From NCBI RefSeq assembly GCF_044762655.1, contig NZ_JBIWER010000004.1:238939-302938 (forward strand): 64,000 nt of DNA. The letters are read 5' to 3'. Positions within the stretch are counted from its first letter, which is position 1. Every line of letters starts with the position of its first letter. The notes beneath the pieces were generated by a model that had not been told where the DNA came from, did not search any database, and worked only from the letters and a program-made list of their open reading frames with translations. This DNA is from Psychrobacillus sp044762655 (GTDB lineage Bacteria > Bacillota > Bacilli > Bacillales_A > Planococcaceae). Below are positions 25,941 through 33,725 of this stretch, one piece after another. The position numbers and the translations under genes are program-made.

Positions 25941-26906
25941 ATGAGCCAGGGATATGCTCGAAAAGCAACCAGAAACGTAATGATTGTTTATACTGCAATC
26001 ATGTTATACTTCCTCTATTTCGGATTTGACCGAATAAATAACATTCAAAACGGGACAAGAGGGTATAATCTTGTACCCGATAGCATTCCGTTATCTTTGC
26101 CGTTGGGAGGGCTGACCTGGTTCTGGTTTTATAACTTTGCAAACTTTGCTGCGTTCTTACCTTATGGAATGTTCGTTCCGCTAGTCGCACGTATCCGGTT
26201 TCTCTCGTTTCTAGGATTGTTTTTCATAATAATCTCGATTCTTGAAACACTGCAGTGGGCGACCAGGCTGGGAAGTTTCGATATTAACGACATTCTCACA
26301 AATTTGCTGGGGGTTACTGTCGGGTATCTGGCTCAGCTGTGGGTGCCTCGTCGGACTGGCACCTTGAAGTTTCTAGGGAAGGTTTTTGCTGCATCGGCTC
26401 TCCTCTCATTCTCAACGATCACCGTCGTACATGGAGTGAATTATTGGGTTGAAAAGGCAACAAGCGTTGAGGCGGGCAGAGAGGTTGGGATTGACATCCT
26501 TCCGGTCAAGGATAGTCCGGCATTATGGGATTCTAGCTTCGGCGTCTTTGAAGTCGGCAATCAACCAGTGGAGCCGCAAGTAAATTTGTATAGCAGAGAA
26601 AACCCCGGATCCAGGAGCGTTACGTACGTACTGGATGGGAAGTATGTGACCTTCTCCGGTTACATGGGCGTCCCGGACGACATAAATCAGGGCAATAGTA
26701 CGGTTATCATCGCCTTGGACGGTGGTGAGGGCGGCATGGATACGATCACCTTCAGCGGAACGGGAAGCAGTGACATTCGTTATTTTGAAACCGACGTACG
26801 CAAGGTGAGAGAGATTACAATAACGGTTAGGAATGAAGACGAAAAACTAAATACAAACGTCTTGCTATGGGATCTAATCCTCACAGAAATCAAGAACCGC
26901 CAATAG
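25941..26906 (+). CDS. VanZ-family membrane protein with C-terminal NPCBM-like domain
   Basis: A 321-aa protein from the ATG at 25941, which stands 7 nt after AGAGAGG. The first half is VanZ-like: four hydrophobic helices with FANFAAFLPYGMFVPLV and FIIISILETLQWATRLGSFDINDILTNLLG. The second half (VGIDILPVKDSPALW ... VTFSGYMGVPDD ... ETDVRKVREITITV) resembles an NPCBM carbohydrate-binding fold. VanZ proteins confer low-level teicoplanin resistance or modify surface lipids; the role here is unknown. G+C is well above the flanking DNA, indicating recent transfer. Confidence 0.8.
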   Translation: MSQGYARKATRNVMIVYTAIMLYFLYFGFDRINNIQNGTRGYNLVPDSIPLSLPLGGLTWFWFYNFANFAAFLPYGMFVPLVARIRFLSFLGLFFIIISILETLQWATRLGSFDINDILTNLLGVTVGYLAQLWVPRRTGTLKFLGKVFAASALLSFSTITVVHGVNYWVEKATSVEAGREVGIDILPVKDSPALWDSSFGVFEVGNQPVEPQVNLYSRENPGSRSVTYVLDGKYVTFSGYMGVPDDINQGNSTVIIALDGGEGGMDTITFSGTGSSDIRYFETDVRKVREITITVRNEDEKLNTNVLLWDLILTEIKNRQ

Positions 26907-26930
26907 AATATTTCACTCTTTATCCTTATT

Positions 26931-27060
26931 CAACTAACGGGTGCTTTAGTAAAATATGGCCATCATTACGATGGTCTATTTTTATGTTCAATCCATTAAG
27001 TTGATCTCAGAGATGCATTGTGTAATGTTACACTTAAACTAAAACGGCAGTTTAATAAAA
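26931..27060 (+). repeat. Array repeat 3 (long form)
   Basis: Hairpin A at 26931-26950, a terminator-like hairpin GGCCATC/GATGGTC with TATTTTT, and a decayed hairpin B near 27034-27060 (ACTAAAACGGCAGTTTAAT). It aligns with repeat 2 over about 130 bp. Confidence 0.8.
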
Positions 27061-27078
27061 TAAAATGGGGGTGAATTT

Positions 27079-27471
27079 TTGAAAAGAAACAAAGTAATTA
27101 TTTTCATTATATCTGTGATTTTTTTATTGTGCTTAGCGTGGATTTTATTTCCTAATAAAAGTGCAGAAGTAAAAAGTTTCACCTATGAGATAGAGGAAAA
27201 CAATGAAGAACTTATTATTGAAGTTAACTATCAATTCACTAACAATACAGGCAATTTTAGTTATGCAACTATTGTTTTAGACAGTTTTTTTTATCAACGA
27301 CTTAAGAATCCAGAATCTATTGAACCCATTTTTTTAAACGGTGGAGTATCTGGTTATACAAGAATAATTATTAACAAAGAGGACTTAACTTCAGACTTTA
27401 TTGAATCGTTAAAATCAAAGGAAAGAAATCCTTTTCATGCTATAAGTATAGGTGAAGAAATTAGTTTGTAA
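27079..27471 (+). CDS. Membrane-anchored extracellular protein, unknown function
   Basis: The 130-aa protein has a positively charged start and one hydrophobic anchor (VIIFIISVIFLLCLAWILF) followed by a beta-rich exported part (SFTYEIEENNEELIIEVNYQF and similar strands). TTG at 27079 follows GGGGGTG. No family recognised. It is the sole gene between repeats 3 and 4. Confidence 0.6.
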   Translation: MKRNKVIIFIISVIFLLCLAWILFPNKSAEVKSFTYEIEENNEELIIEVNYQFTNNTGNFSYATIVLDSFFYQRLKNPESIEPIFLNGGVSGYTRIIINKEDLTSDFIESLKSKERNPFHAISIGEEISL

Positions 27472-27476
27472 TAACT

Positions 27477-27517
27477 TAACTAACGGGTGCTTTAGTGAAA
27501 GAACGTTGAGCTGCTAG
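27477..27517 (+). repeat. Array repeat 4 (hairpin A plus terminator-like hairpin)
   Basis: AACTAACGGGTGCTTTAGT follows the stop codon of the preceding gene, then a GAGCTGCTAGATGGCTC hairpin. Hairpin B is not visible before the next gene. Confidence 0.7.
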
Positions 27518-27562
27518 ATGGCTCTTTGTGGAATACAGGTAGGCAGATTAAGGGGGAGTTTT

Positions 27563-27793
27563 GTGAAGTTATTGTTATCCATCCTATTAGCTGGTCTTTT
27601 AGGTATCTTGGTTTTCCTCGGTACTATTGGAATCTATATCTTATGTGCAATTATTGTCGGAGTCATTTTTAGGTCATTTATTTTAATTAATGAGATCCAT
27701 AAACAAGTAGTACCAGCCAATAGCAATGACAGGGTGAAAGAGGCGTACGAAAGATATATAAAAGACAGAGACCAAAAAGAAACAGAAAATTAA
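27563..27793 (+). CDS. Small two-helix membrane protein
   Basis: A 76-aa protein from GTG 27563 (8 nt after AAGGGGG). LLLSILLAGLLGILVFLGTIGIYI and ILCAIIVGVIFRSFILI form two hydrophobic helices, followed by a charged cytosolic tail (RVKEAYERYIKDRDQKETEN). Family unknown. It lies alone between repeats 4 and 5. Confidence 0.55.
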   Translation: MKLLLSILLAGLLGILVFLGTIGIYILCAIIVGVIFRSFILINEIHKQVVPANSNDRVKEAYERYIKDRDQKETEN

Positions 27794-27807
27794 TGTATGA
27801 CGATTTT

Positions 27808-27892
27808 CAACTAACGGGTGCTTTAGTTAAAAAATGGCTGCCTGTAAAGGTAGCTTTTTCTTATTGAACTAACGGGGCAGGTTAGTTGAAGA
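27808..27892 (+). repeat. Array repeat 5 (short form)
   Basis: Hairpin A, a GGCTGCC...GGTAGC terminator-like hairpin with T-run, TTCTTATTG, then hairpin B (AACTAAC/GTTAGTT around GGGGCAG). About 85 bp; the clearest standard copy. Confidence 0.85.
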
Positions 27893-28201
27893 GTGTTTTT
27901 TAACTTGTGTTAAACAATCGGGCCATATTGTTTAATAACAATTATTATGCAAAGTAGATATTGTGGAGGTTTACACTTAAACTATTTGGTAACGGTAAAT
28001 GCAGATTTACAACAATATGCAATTCTGATTAGAACTGTTGTAATTACAGTTCCTTCTGAGAAATAAGGGATCATTAGTCGAATAAGTAGTCTTAAAAGCG
28101 ACCTAACCTACCTACAACATTTTGGAACAATCTGATAAGAGGTTGTTCCTTTTTCCACTTATACCCTAGAATACAGACGGTCATAAAAAAATTATATTTT
28201 T
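27893..28201. other. Spacer between repeat 5 and the ECF operon
   Basis: A degenerate hairpin-B-like piece (TACACTTAAACTATTTGGT) near 27971 and a terminator-like hairpin at 28124-28155 (GGAACAA/TTGTTCC, T-run) are the only structures seen. No gene. Confidence 0.5.
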
Positions 28202-28230
28202 TCAAACCGAATGAAGGGTAGCTTCGTCTA
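28202..28230 (+). promoter_or_regulatory. Candidate ECF-type autoregulated promoter
   Basis: TCAAACC (28202-28208), a 16-nt spacer and CGTCTA (28225-28230) fit the AAC...CGTC form of ECF sigma promoters, 26 bp before the sigma gene. This predicts autoregulation. Confidence 0.5.
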
Positions 28231-28255
28231 AGATATATGAGGGGGTGACAACTAG

Positions 28256-28807
28256 ATGAATGAACTAAACCAATTGGCGGTGACAGATGAAATGATGCTG
28301 GATGAGCGTGAGCAGATCATTGATCAATTAATGCGTGAATACAGCGATCATATCCTGCATCTTGTATATACATATGTAAAAAACCGAACCATAGCAGAAG
28401 ATTTAGCACAAGAGATATTTATAAAGTGTTATGAAAAATTAAATCAATTTAATCAGCAGTCAACAATAAAAACTTGGCTATATCGCATTGCGAGTAATCA
28501 TTGCAAGGACTATTTAAGAAGCTGGCATTATCGCAAAATAACGCTTAGCAATAAAGTATTTGACCATATCCCTTCTAAGTCAAAACAGGTGGAAGAAGAG
28601 GTTATCAAGCATAGTGAAGAAAATAGCTTAACGAATGCCGTCATGAATTTGCCTCTAAAGTACAGAGAAGTCGTATTTCTACATTATTATGAAGAACTGT
28701 CTTTAAAAGAGATAAGCAAGATTACTTCAGTAAATATAAATACATTAAAAACGAGATTAAAGCGTGCGAAGGAATTATTAAAAGACAAGATGATAGAGGA
28801 GGTTTAG
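28256..28807 (+). CDS. ECF-type sigma factor
   Basis: A 183-aa sigma-70 family factor with region 2 (LVYTYVKNRTIAEDLAQEIFIKCYEKLNQF ... IKTWLYRIASNHCKDYLRSW) and region 4 (LPLKYREVVFLHYYEELSLKEISKITSVNINTLKTRLKRAKELL). GGGGGTG precedes the ATG. It heads a three-gene operon in which the usual zinc anti-sigma gene is replaced by a PadR-like gene and a membrane protein, which are candidates for its control. Confidence 0.9.
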   Translation: MNELNQLAVTDEMMLDEREQIIDQLMREYSDHILHLVYTYVKNRTIAEDLAQEIFIKCYEKLNQFNQQSTIKTWLYRIASNHCKDYLRSWHYRKITLSNKVFDHIPSKSKQVEEEVIKHSEENSLTNAVMNLPLKYREVVFLHYYEELSLKEISKITSVNINTLKTRLKRAKELLKDKMIEEV

Positions 28808-28810
28808 GAG

Positions 28811-29233
28811 ATGAATGATCCATTTAAGAACCTGAAGAGTTCGATGGAAAAATCAATATTCAAGGATTTTTCTTTTTCTAATGAAAGAAAAAATGCCGTG
28901 CGTGAAGCCATTCGTACGAATCAGCAATCACAATTTTATACAGAAACCATTATAGCTATATTAGAATCTGTGCAGCATGAATCAAAGGATGGCTACAATA
29001 TTTCCGTCCAACTTTTTCAAAAAAATGAACGTGCTTTCCAAAAAAATGAAGGGCAGCTTTATACACTGCTACATCTATTAGAAAATAAAGAAATGCTTAC
29101 TTCAAATTGGATAAATAACAAGAAATATTATTCTTTAAACTCCAAAGGTAAAAAATACTTAGCTACTTATAAACAAGATACCACTAAACAAGGATTATCC
29201 CTTAATCCCTTCATAACGGAGGCGTCTTTATGA
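28811..29233 (+). CDS. PadR-like protein with anti-sigma-type N-terminal segment
   Basis: A 140-aa protein starting 3 nt after the sigma gene. Residues 1-35 (MNDPFKNLKSSMEKSIFKDF ... ERKNAVREAI) look like the short sigma-binding segments that accompany ECF factors. Residues 40-125 form a PadR-type winged helix (ETIIAILESVQHESKDGYNISVQL, EGQLYTLLHLLENKEMLTSNW, KKYYSLNSKGKKYL). It may couple sigma control with DNA binding. It overlaps the next gene by 4 nt. The N-terminal role is inference. Confidence 0.7.
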   Translation: MNDPFKNLKSSMEKSIFKDFSFSNERKNAVREAIRTNQQSQFYTETIIAILESVQHESKDGYNISVQLFQKNERAFQKNEGQLYTLLHLLENKEMLTSNWINNKKYYSLNSKGKKYLATYKQDTTKQGLSLNPFITEASL

Positions 29234-30564
29234 GTTCTCCCAAATTTGAAGAATTTTTAAGCAAAGTCACTTCCAAAGTCAAATCTACGGAGGCCCACAA
29301 CAGGATAAAAAAAGAGCTTACTCATCATCTGCAAGAGTTAAGTCAATCTTACAAAAAAAGAGGATTTTCTGAAGAAGATTCAGATGAAAAGGCCATTCAA
29401 GAAATGGGAAACCCATTTATTATTGGAGAGAAATTAAATCACCTTCATAAGCCAAAAATGGATTGGATTCTAATTGTTTTATTTGTTATTTTTGCTAGTA
29501 TCAGTTTTCTCCCGTTAGTTGGTGGAATTCCTGGGATTTCATCATCAATCACCCATATTATGGGGAGACAAGCTATCTGGTACTCCTTAGCTGCTCTTGT
29601 GATTATTGGGTTTCTTTTCTTTAATTATCAAAAATCAAAGAATTGGTGGATGCACTTTTATGCTATCGGCTTGTTCATTCACGTATATCTCTATTTATTT
29701 GGATATACGGTCAACGGAGCAAAAAGATGGATTTCACTTCCAGGTCTAACGGTCGATGGCACTATATTGAGTTTATTTTTCTTTTTCCTGGCTTGGGCCG
29801 GTATTTTTAACAAAATAAATGAGTTTCGCAGTTGGAAAAAACAAGGATTTCTTCTTGTTTTATTTTGGATTCCCATATTGCTCTACATGATAGTGCCAAA
29901 CTTTATGGTTGGGGTCATTTACTTTTTCTGTTTACTAGGAATGTTTACATTTGCACGTGTTCATAAGAAATTAGCTATCAACCTAGTCGTATCAAATCTC
30001 GTGGCTGGTATCATCTTCATCATTATGATTATTACTACGACCTCACACCAAAGTTATTTTCTTACTAGATTATCTACTTTTATAAACCCAAATGCCGATC
30101 CAAATGGAGCCGGATATATGTATATGGTCGTTAGGAATGTCCTTGCAGAAGCGGGATGGTTCGGTAACGGACTTAATAATCATTTGAAATTTCAATTGTT
30201 GCCAGAATCACATACAGATTTTGCTTTCCCCTTCCTCGTCTATTCTCTTGGTTGGACATTCGGAATCGGTATTTGTTTGGTTCTGCTGATTTTTATTTTA
30301 AGAATCTCAAAAAATGCATTTAAAACAAAAGATCTTTATGGGAGATTAATCGTAATCGGTGGTGCTGTATTATTTGCCGTTCCTACTACTTGGAATATAT
30401 TGATGGCCTTTGGAATCGTGCCCATCATGGAAGTTTCCCTGCCGTTTATTAGTTATGGTGGAAGTGCAATCCTCTTTTACGCTGCTGTTTTAGGGTTCAT
30501 TTTAAATGTTTATCGAAGAAAGGATATTGTAGAACCCACGATAGCAGATGATATAAACATTTAA
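29230..30564 (+). CDS. FtsW/RodA/SpoVE-family membrane protein with HAAS prefix
   Basis: A 444-aa protein. Residues 1-75 (FEEFLSKVTSKVKSTEAHNRIKKELTHHLQELSQSYKKRGFSEEDSDEKAIQEMG) are a HAAS/permease-prefix domain, which is typical of proteins paired with PadR regulators. The rest is a SEDS core of about nine or ten helices with NGAKRWISLPG and the late VSLPFISYGGSAIL motif. SEDS proteins polymerise peptidoglycan glycans. Here it probably serves stress-induced wall synthesis under the adjacent ECF sigma. No partner transpeptidase gene is present. Confidence 0.85.
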   Translation: MSSPKFEEFLSKVTSKVKSTEAHNRIKKELTHHLQELSQSYKKRGFSEEDSDEKAIQEMGNPFIIGEKLNHLHKPKMDWILIVLFVIFASISFLPLVGGIPGISSSITHIMGRQAIWYSLAALVIIGFLFFNYQKSKNWWMHFYAIGLFIHVYLYLFGYTVNGAKRWISLPGLTVDGTILSLFFFFLAWAGIFNKINEFRSWKKQGFLLVLFWIPILLYMIVPNFMVGVIYFFCLLGMFTFARVHKKLAINLVVSNLVAGIIFIIMIITTTSHQSYFLTRLSTFINPNADPNGAGYMYMVVRNVLAEAGWFGNGLNNHLKFQLLPESHTDFAFPFLVYSLGWTFGIGICLVLLIFILRISKNAFKTKDLYGRLIVIGGAVLFAVPTTWNILMAFGIVPIMEVSLPFISYGGSAILFYAAVLGFILNVYRRKDIVEPTIADDINI

Positions 30565-30586
30565 AGTAAAAAATCTGAATGATGAT

Positions 30587-30626
30587 AAAAAGGGCGACAG
30601 CTAAATAATAGTTGTCGCCTTTTTCT
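30587..30626 (+). terminator. Terminator of the ECF operon
   Basis: AAGGGCGACAGCTA pairs with TAGTTGTCGCCTTT and is followed by a T-run. Confidence 0.8.
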
Positions 30627-30734
30627 TAATCTCGAAATACCGGTAATTTGATGAAATAATTGGTTTTATTAATGAGAACAAATTTAGTTATTCCATAAAA
30701 GGGCGCAATTGTTGAATAAGCTTACTTTTCTTCT

Positions 30735-30812
30735 TCAACTAACGGGTGCTTTACTTCAAGAAGGAGTAAAGCTTTTTTTCTTATTGAACTAAAGAGGCAG
30801 TTTAGTTGAAGA
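30735..30812 (+). repeat. Array repeat 6 (short form)
   Basis: Hairpin A (CAACTAACGGGTGCTTTAC), a small AAG-rich hairpin with a T-run, TTCTTATTG, and hairpin B (ACTAAAGAGGCAGTTTAGT). Confidence 0.8.
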
Positions 30813-30996
30813 AGAAAATTAGTGGGGTTAGATAATACTTTAATTTACCGGAGTAATGTTCAGGTTAAGAGTTGTAAATCTTTTTTCAACTCTTTTTTCT
30901 TTTATAAAAATAAACCATAAGAAACATAATCATTCATCACGTTTCCAATTGAACAAGCTGACTTCATATCTAAAGCAGCTCGTTCTATCATATATC

Positions 30997-31464
30997 TTAT
31001 TTCACTGTAAAGACTACGGATAATTTTTGCTCGTCTATTTGTTTAATCACACGGTACGTTCCTTTTTCTAAATCTCTCAAGAGAATATGTTCAGAAAAAG
31101 AATCGTTCGGTTCTACGTGGATTTCTATTGTAGGTACTGCTTGTTCATAATAAAGTGTTTTCCAGTTTTCTCCATCCATTTTTTCGAAATAAGCACCATA
31201 ACCGGTTCTTAATTCTGCAGCGCCCAAGTTTTTCAATGTAAGCTTCATCTTATCCCCGGAAGAATAAGAGTTTGTATCTATATCAAGTCTGGCATTTATC
31301 TCAGTGGATGGCATTTCCCCTTGGTGTGTTTCCTTTAACTGCTGCGGGATATCGTTAGGAATCTCCACCGGTTTTGCAGAACTTCCATTTCCGGTATCTA
31401 CCGTATTACATCCAACTAATGCTAATGTTAATAAACTAATACACATAATGATTATTTTTTTCAT
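30997..31464 (-). CDS. Lipoprotein with immunoglobulin-like domain
   Basis: A 155-aa lipoprotein with signal and lipobox IIIMCISLLTLALVGCNT, then a single Ig-like beta-sandwich (LDIDTNSYSSGDKMKLTLKNLGAAELRTGYG ... IEIHVEPNDSFSEHILL ... GTYRVIKQI). GAGGAGTG precedes the ATG at 31464. It is the only array gene on the minus strand, lying between repeats 6 and 7. The function is unknown; similar domains are thought to support assembly or binding at the cell surface. Confidence 0.75.
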   Translation of the reverse strand: MKKIIIMCISLLTLALVGCNTVDTGNGSSAKPVEIPNDIPQQLKETHQGEMPSTEINARLDIDTNSYSSGDKMKLTLKNLGAAELRTGYGAYFEKMDGENWKTLYYEQAVPTIEIHVEPNDSFSEHILLRDLEKGTYRVIKQIDEQKLSVVFTVK

Positions 31465-31545
31465 TTTATCACTCCTCACTTAGTTGTCGAGACAAAAATA
31501 AAAAGGTTACAGTTTTTTCAAAAAAATACTTTGTGATAAGATACA

Positions 31546-31633
31546 CTTAAACTAACGGGTGCTTTAGTTAAACAAGAGGTTGCCTGTAAGGGTAGCTTTT
31601 CTTATTGAACTAACGCGGCAGGTTAGTTGAAGA
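31546..31633 (+). repeat. Array repeat 7 (short form)
   Basis: Hairpin A (AACTAACGGGTGCTTTAGTT), a GTTGCCTGTAAGGGTAGC terminator-like hairpin, TTCTTATTG, and hairpin B (AACTAAC/GTTAGTT around GCGGCAG). Nearly the same as repeat 5. Confidence 0.85.
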
Positions 31634-31871
31634 AATGTTCCTAGTTTAAATGGAGGAAGGTTCCATCTCTCTGGTAAAGGCTAGGCTTATAAATGAACTT
31701 GTTGAAAATTGTTAAGTATTTTTTATGGAGCTCCCTTTTGCGCCTGACGGATTGCTTTGGCATCGGTGAAGAAGAAGTAAAACTTTGTTAACTATCCATG
31801 AGCATAATTATTGTTTACTTCTTTATAATATGGGTACAATACGTGAGTAAATTCTATAAAGAGGTGACAAC

Positions 31872-32498
31872 ATGACGCATAAATCAACTACAGAACAAAC
31901 AATTTCAGTTCAACAAGCAATTGAATCAAGGCACAGTATTCGCCAATTCATTCAGCAACCGATTCACCAACAAGATATTGAAAACATTTTTAAGCTTGTG
32001 CGACTATCCCCAAGCGCATGGAATCTACAGCCATGGCGATTTCATGTGGTAACTGATGTTGATCTTAAGAAAAAGCTTGAAGAAGCTGCTTATGGTCAAA
32101 AACAAGTTACATCTGCTCCAGCAGTAATTGTCGTAACTAGTGATATGGAAGATGTGCTTGCCAATATAGCTGACACTGTCCATCCAGGACTTTCTGGTGA
32201 GCGAAAAGAAGAAGAAGTAGCGAATTTGTCAGCTTTCTTTAACGGAATGAGTGTTGAAGAACGTGGCCAATGGGGGTTAACTCAAACCAACATTGCATTC
32301 GGTATCCTGATGACAGCTGTGCAAGGTTATGGGTATGCAAGCAATCCCATGCTAGGCTTCGACCAGGAAAAAGTAAGGGAATTATTAAATCTTCCCAAGC
32401 ATGTTCTATTCGCAGGGATTCTTCCAATCGGAAAACCTAACGGTGAGGGATACCCTCATCACCGTTTTGATATAGAAAAGATTGTTAAATTCCATTAG
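31872..32498 (+). CDS. Nitroreductase-family flavoprotein
   Basis: A 208-aa FMN-dependent NAD(P)H oxidoreductase: RHSIRQFIQQPIHQQDIENIF, LSPSAWNLQPWRFHVVTD (FMN phosphate site) and AAYGQKQVTSAPAVIVV are family motifs, and AVQGYGYASNPMLGFD is the late conserved segment. It may reduce nitro-compounds or quinones. AGAGGTG stands before the ATG. Single gene between repeats 7 and 8. Confidence 0.88.
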   Translation: MTHKSTTEQTISVQQAIESRHSIRQFIQQPIHQQDIENIFKLVRLSPSAWNLQPWRFHVVTDVDLKKKLEEAAYGQKQVTSAPAVIVVTSDMEDVLANIADTVHPGLSGERKEEEVANLSAFFNGMSVEERGQWGLTQTNIAFGILMTAVQGYGYASNPMLGFDQEKVRELLNLPKHVLFAGILPIGKPNGEGYPHHRFDIEKIVKFH

Positions 32499-32621
32499 AG
32501 AAATATCTCTGATTATTATTATTTTTTCACTTAGTACAAAAAGCCGGCTACTTGGTTTGCCGTCAACATTGGCACAGCTGTTGCAATAGGTTTTTTCGGA
32601 AAATCGAAAAGGAAAAAATAA

Positions 32622-32657
32622 AAACGTTTCTTCATATTGAAGAAACGTTCTTTTTTT
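32622..32657 (+). terminator. Terminator after nitroreductase gene
   Basis: AACGTTTCTTCA and TGAAGAAACGTT with a following T-run. Between the gene and this hairpin a startless frame (about 32540-32619, KKPATWFAVNIGTAVAIGFF) may be a further gene remnant. Confidence 0.75.
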
Positions 32658-32666
32658 ACTAATTTT

Positions 32667-32750
32667 ACCAACGGGTGCTTTAGGGAATTTCGTTGAGCTG
32701 TTCAAACAGCTCTTTTTCTTATTAAACTAACGAAGCAGTTTAGTCGAATA
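32667..32750 (+). repeat. Array repeat 8 (short form)
   Basis: Slightly decayed hairpin A (ACCAACGGGTGCTTTAGG), a GAGCTGTTCAAACAGCTC terminator-like hairpin with T-run, TTCTTATTA, and hairpin B (ACTAACGAAGCAGTTTAGT). Confidence 0.8.
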
Positions 32751-32842
32751 AATAAAATTAGAAAAAAGCGGAACTTTAGTTTGTTTATATCCGTATAATT
32801 ATTATGAGTTGATTATTATGACACTTGAAAGGAGGATTTTTT

Positions 32843-33184
32843 ATGTACAAAGTGAATGGTATAGAAGCTTATGAAGCACATAATCGAACTGAGTTATTAG
32901 CAGGTTTAGAGGCAAAATCTGAATATATCCTTATTAAAGGAGACTATTATAAAGAAGTAAGAAAGATTATGGATACTCATCTTCCAGAGAACGAAAGTAT
33001 AGGAGTGGCATTAGGAAGTGCAGGTGTGTTATCAATTCTTAATTATGCAATAGATGCAGTAAGAAATTCATTCAGTAATGCAGATAAAATGGATAAAAAA
33101 ATTGACAGAAAGTTAAATTCATTCAAGGTTAAAAAGATTACAGATGATGGTTTATTATTGAGCTTAAAGCAGTTAGATTATTAG
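32843..33184 (+). CDS. Hypothetical protein (113 aa)
   Basis: The 113-aa protein starts at ATG 32843, 6 nt after AAAGGAGGA. It is hydrophilic with one glycine/alanine-rich segment (ESIGVALGSAGVLSILNYAID). YKVNGIEAYEAHNRTELLAG is the N-terminus. I do not recognise a family. It lies alone between repeats 8 and 9, nearest to glmS before the transposon arrived. Confidence 0.6.
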   Translation: MYKVNGIEAYEAHNRTELLAGLEAKSEYILIKGDYYKEVRKIMDTHLPENESIGVALGSAGVLSILNYAIDAVRNSFSNADKMDKKIDRKLNSFKVKKITDDGLLLSLKQLDY

Positions 33185-33231
33185 AACTTGCATACATAGA
33201 ACTATTTTGGATAGTTCTATGTGAATAAATA

Positions 33232-33259
33232 CACTTAAACAAACGGGTGCTTTACTTAA
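33232..33259 (+). repeat. Array repeat 9 (hairpin A only)
   Basis: AACAAACGGGTGCTTTACTTAA, preceded by a perfect ACATAGAACTAT/ATAGTTCTATGT hairpin (33194-33222). No hairpin B follows; this is the right-hand end of the array. Confidence 0.7.
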
Positions 33260-33317
33260 AGATTCGATTTCCGAAATAATCAATCTTTATTATAATAACC
33301 AAACTGAAATTAATAAA

Positions 33318-33368
33318 AAACCAACTACTTTGAACAATTTTAGTTTCAAAACAGTTGGTTTTTTTCTG
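33318..33368 (+). terminator. Terminator at the right end of the array
   Basis: AAAACCAACT and AGTTGGTTTTTTT with a long loop between; ends plus-strand transcription before the glmS-side terminator. Confidence 0.65.
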
Positions 33369-33464
33369 TGTATATTCAGTGTTTGTAACTTACTTTTATC
33401 AAACTTTATTCTAAAGTTACACTTAAATTTTACTTTTTTAAATATCCTAAATTTATATAAAGGC

Positions 33465-33503
33465 AAAATAAAAGAACTGGTTAGTATATCTAACCAGTTC
33501 TTA
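33465..33503 (-). terminator. Original glmS terminator, displaced by the transposon
   Basis: AAGAACTGGTTAG and CTAACCAGTTCTT form a hairpin and, on the minus strand, TTTTATTTT follows. It lies just outside the left transposon end, where the 3' flank of glmS would continue if the insertion were removed. Confidence 0.75.
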
Positions 33504-33529
33504 CATCACGACTGAGTTATTCGAGAACA

Positions 33530-33534
33530 GTTAC
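33530..33534. repeat. Target site duplication, left copy
   Basis: GTTAC directly abuts the transposon terminal TGT; the same five bases abut the right end. Confidence 0.92.
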
Positions 33535-33725
33535 TGTAACGAGAAAATAAAGTTGTACAATTTTCGGTTTAAAAACCTTGATTTTACAATAACAAAAATT
33601 ATTAAATGGAAAATAAAGTTGTACAAAAAACAATGAAAATTATTAGAAGCTCATCATTCAAAAAATAAAGTTTTACAAAAATTTAATAACAGATCTATAT
33701 TTCCTCTAAAAATAAAGTTGTACAA
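33535..33725. repeat. Transposon left end with four putative TnsB sites
   Basis: AAAATAAAGTTGTACAA or one-base variants at 33544-33560, 33610-33626, 33662-33678 and 33709-33725. Spacing is wide, as in the Tn7 left end. Confidence 0.9.

Noticed and set aside
25011..33259. A true integron
   Set aside because: The arms miss the attC consensus by one base each and no integron integrase is in the window; only the layout is similar, so it is reported as cassette-like.
33330..33515. Plus-strand ORF of 61 aa between array and transposon
   Set aside because: It runs through two terminator hairpins and lacks a ribosome site.
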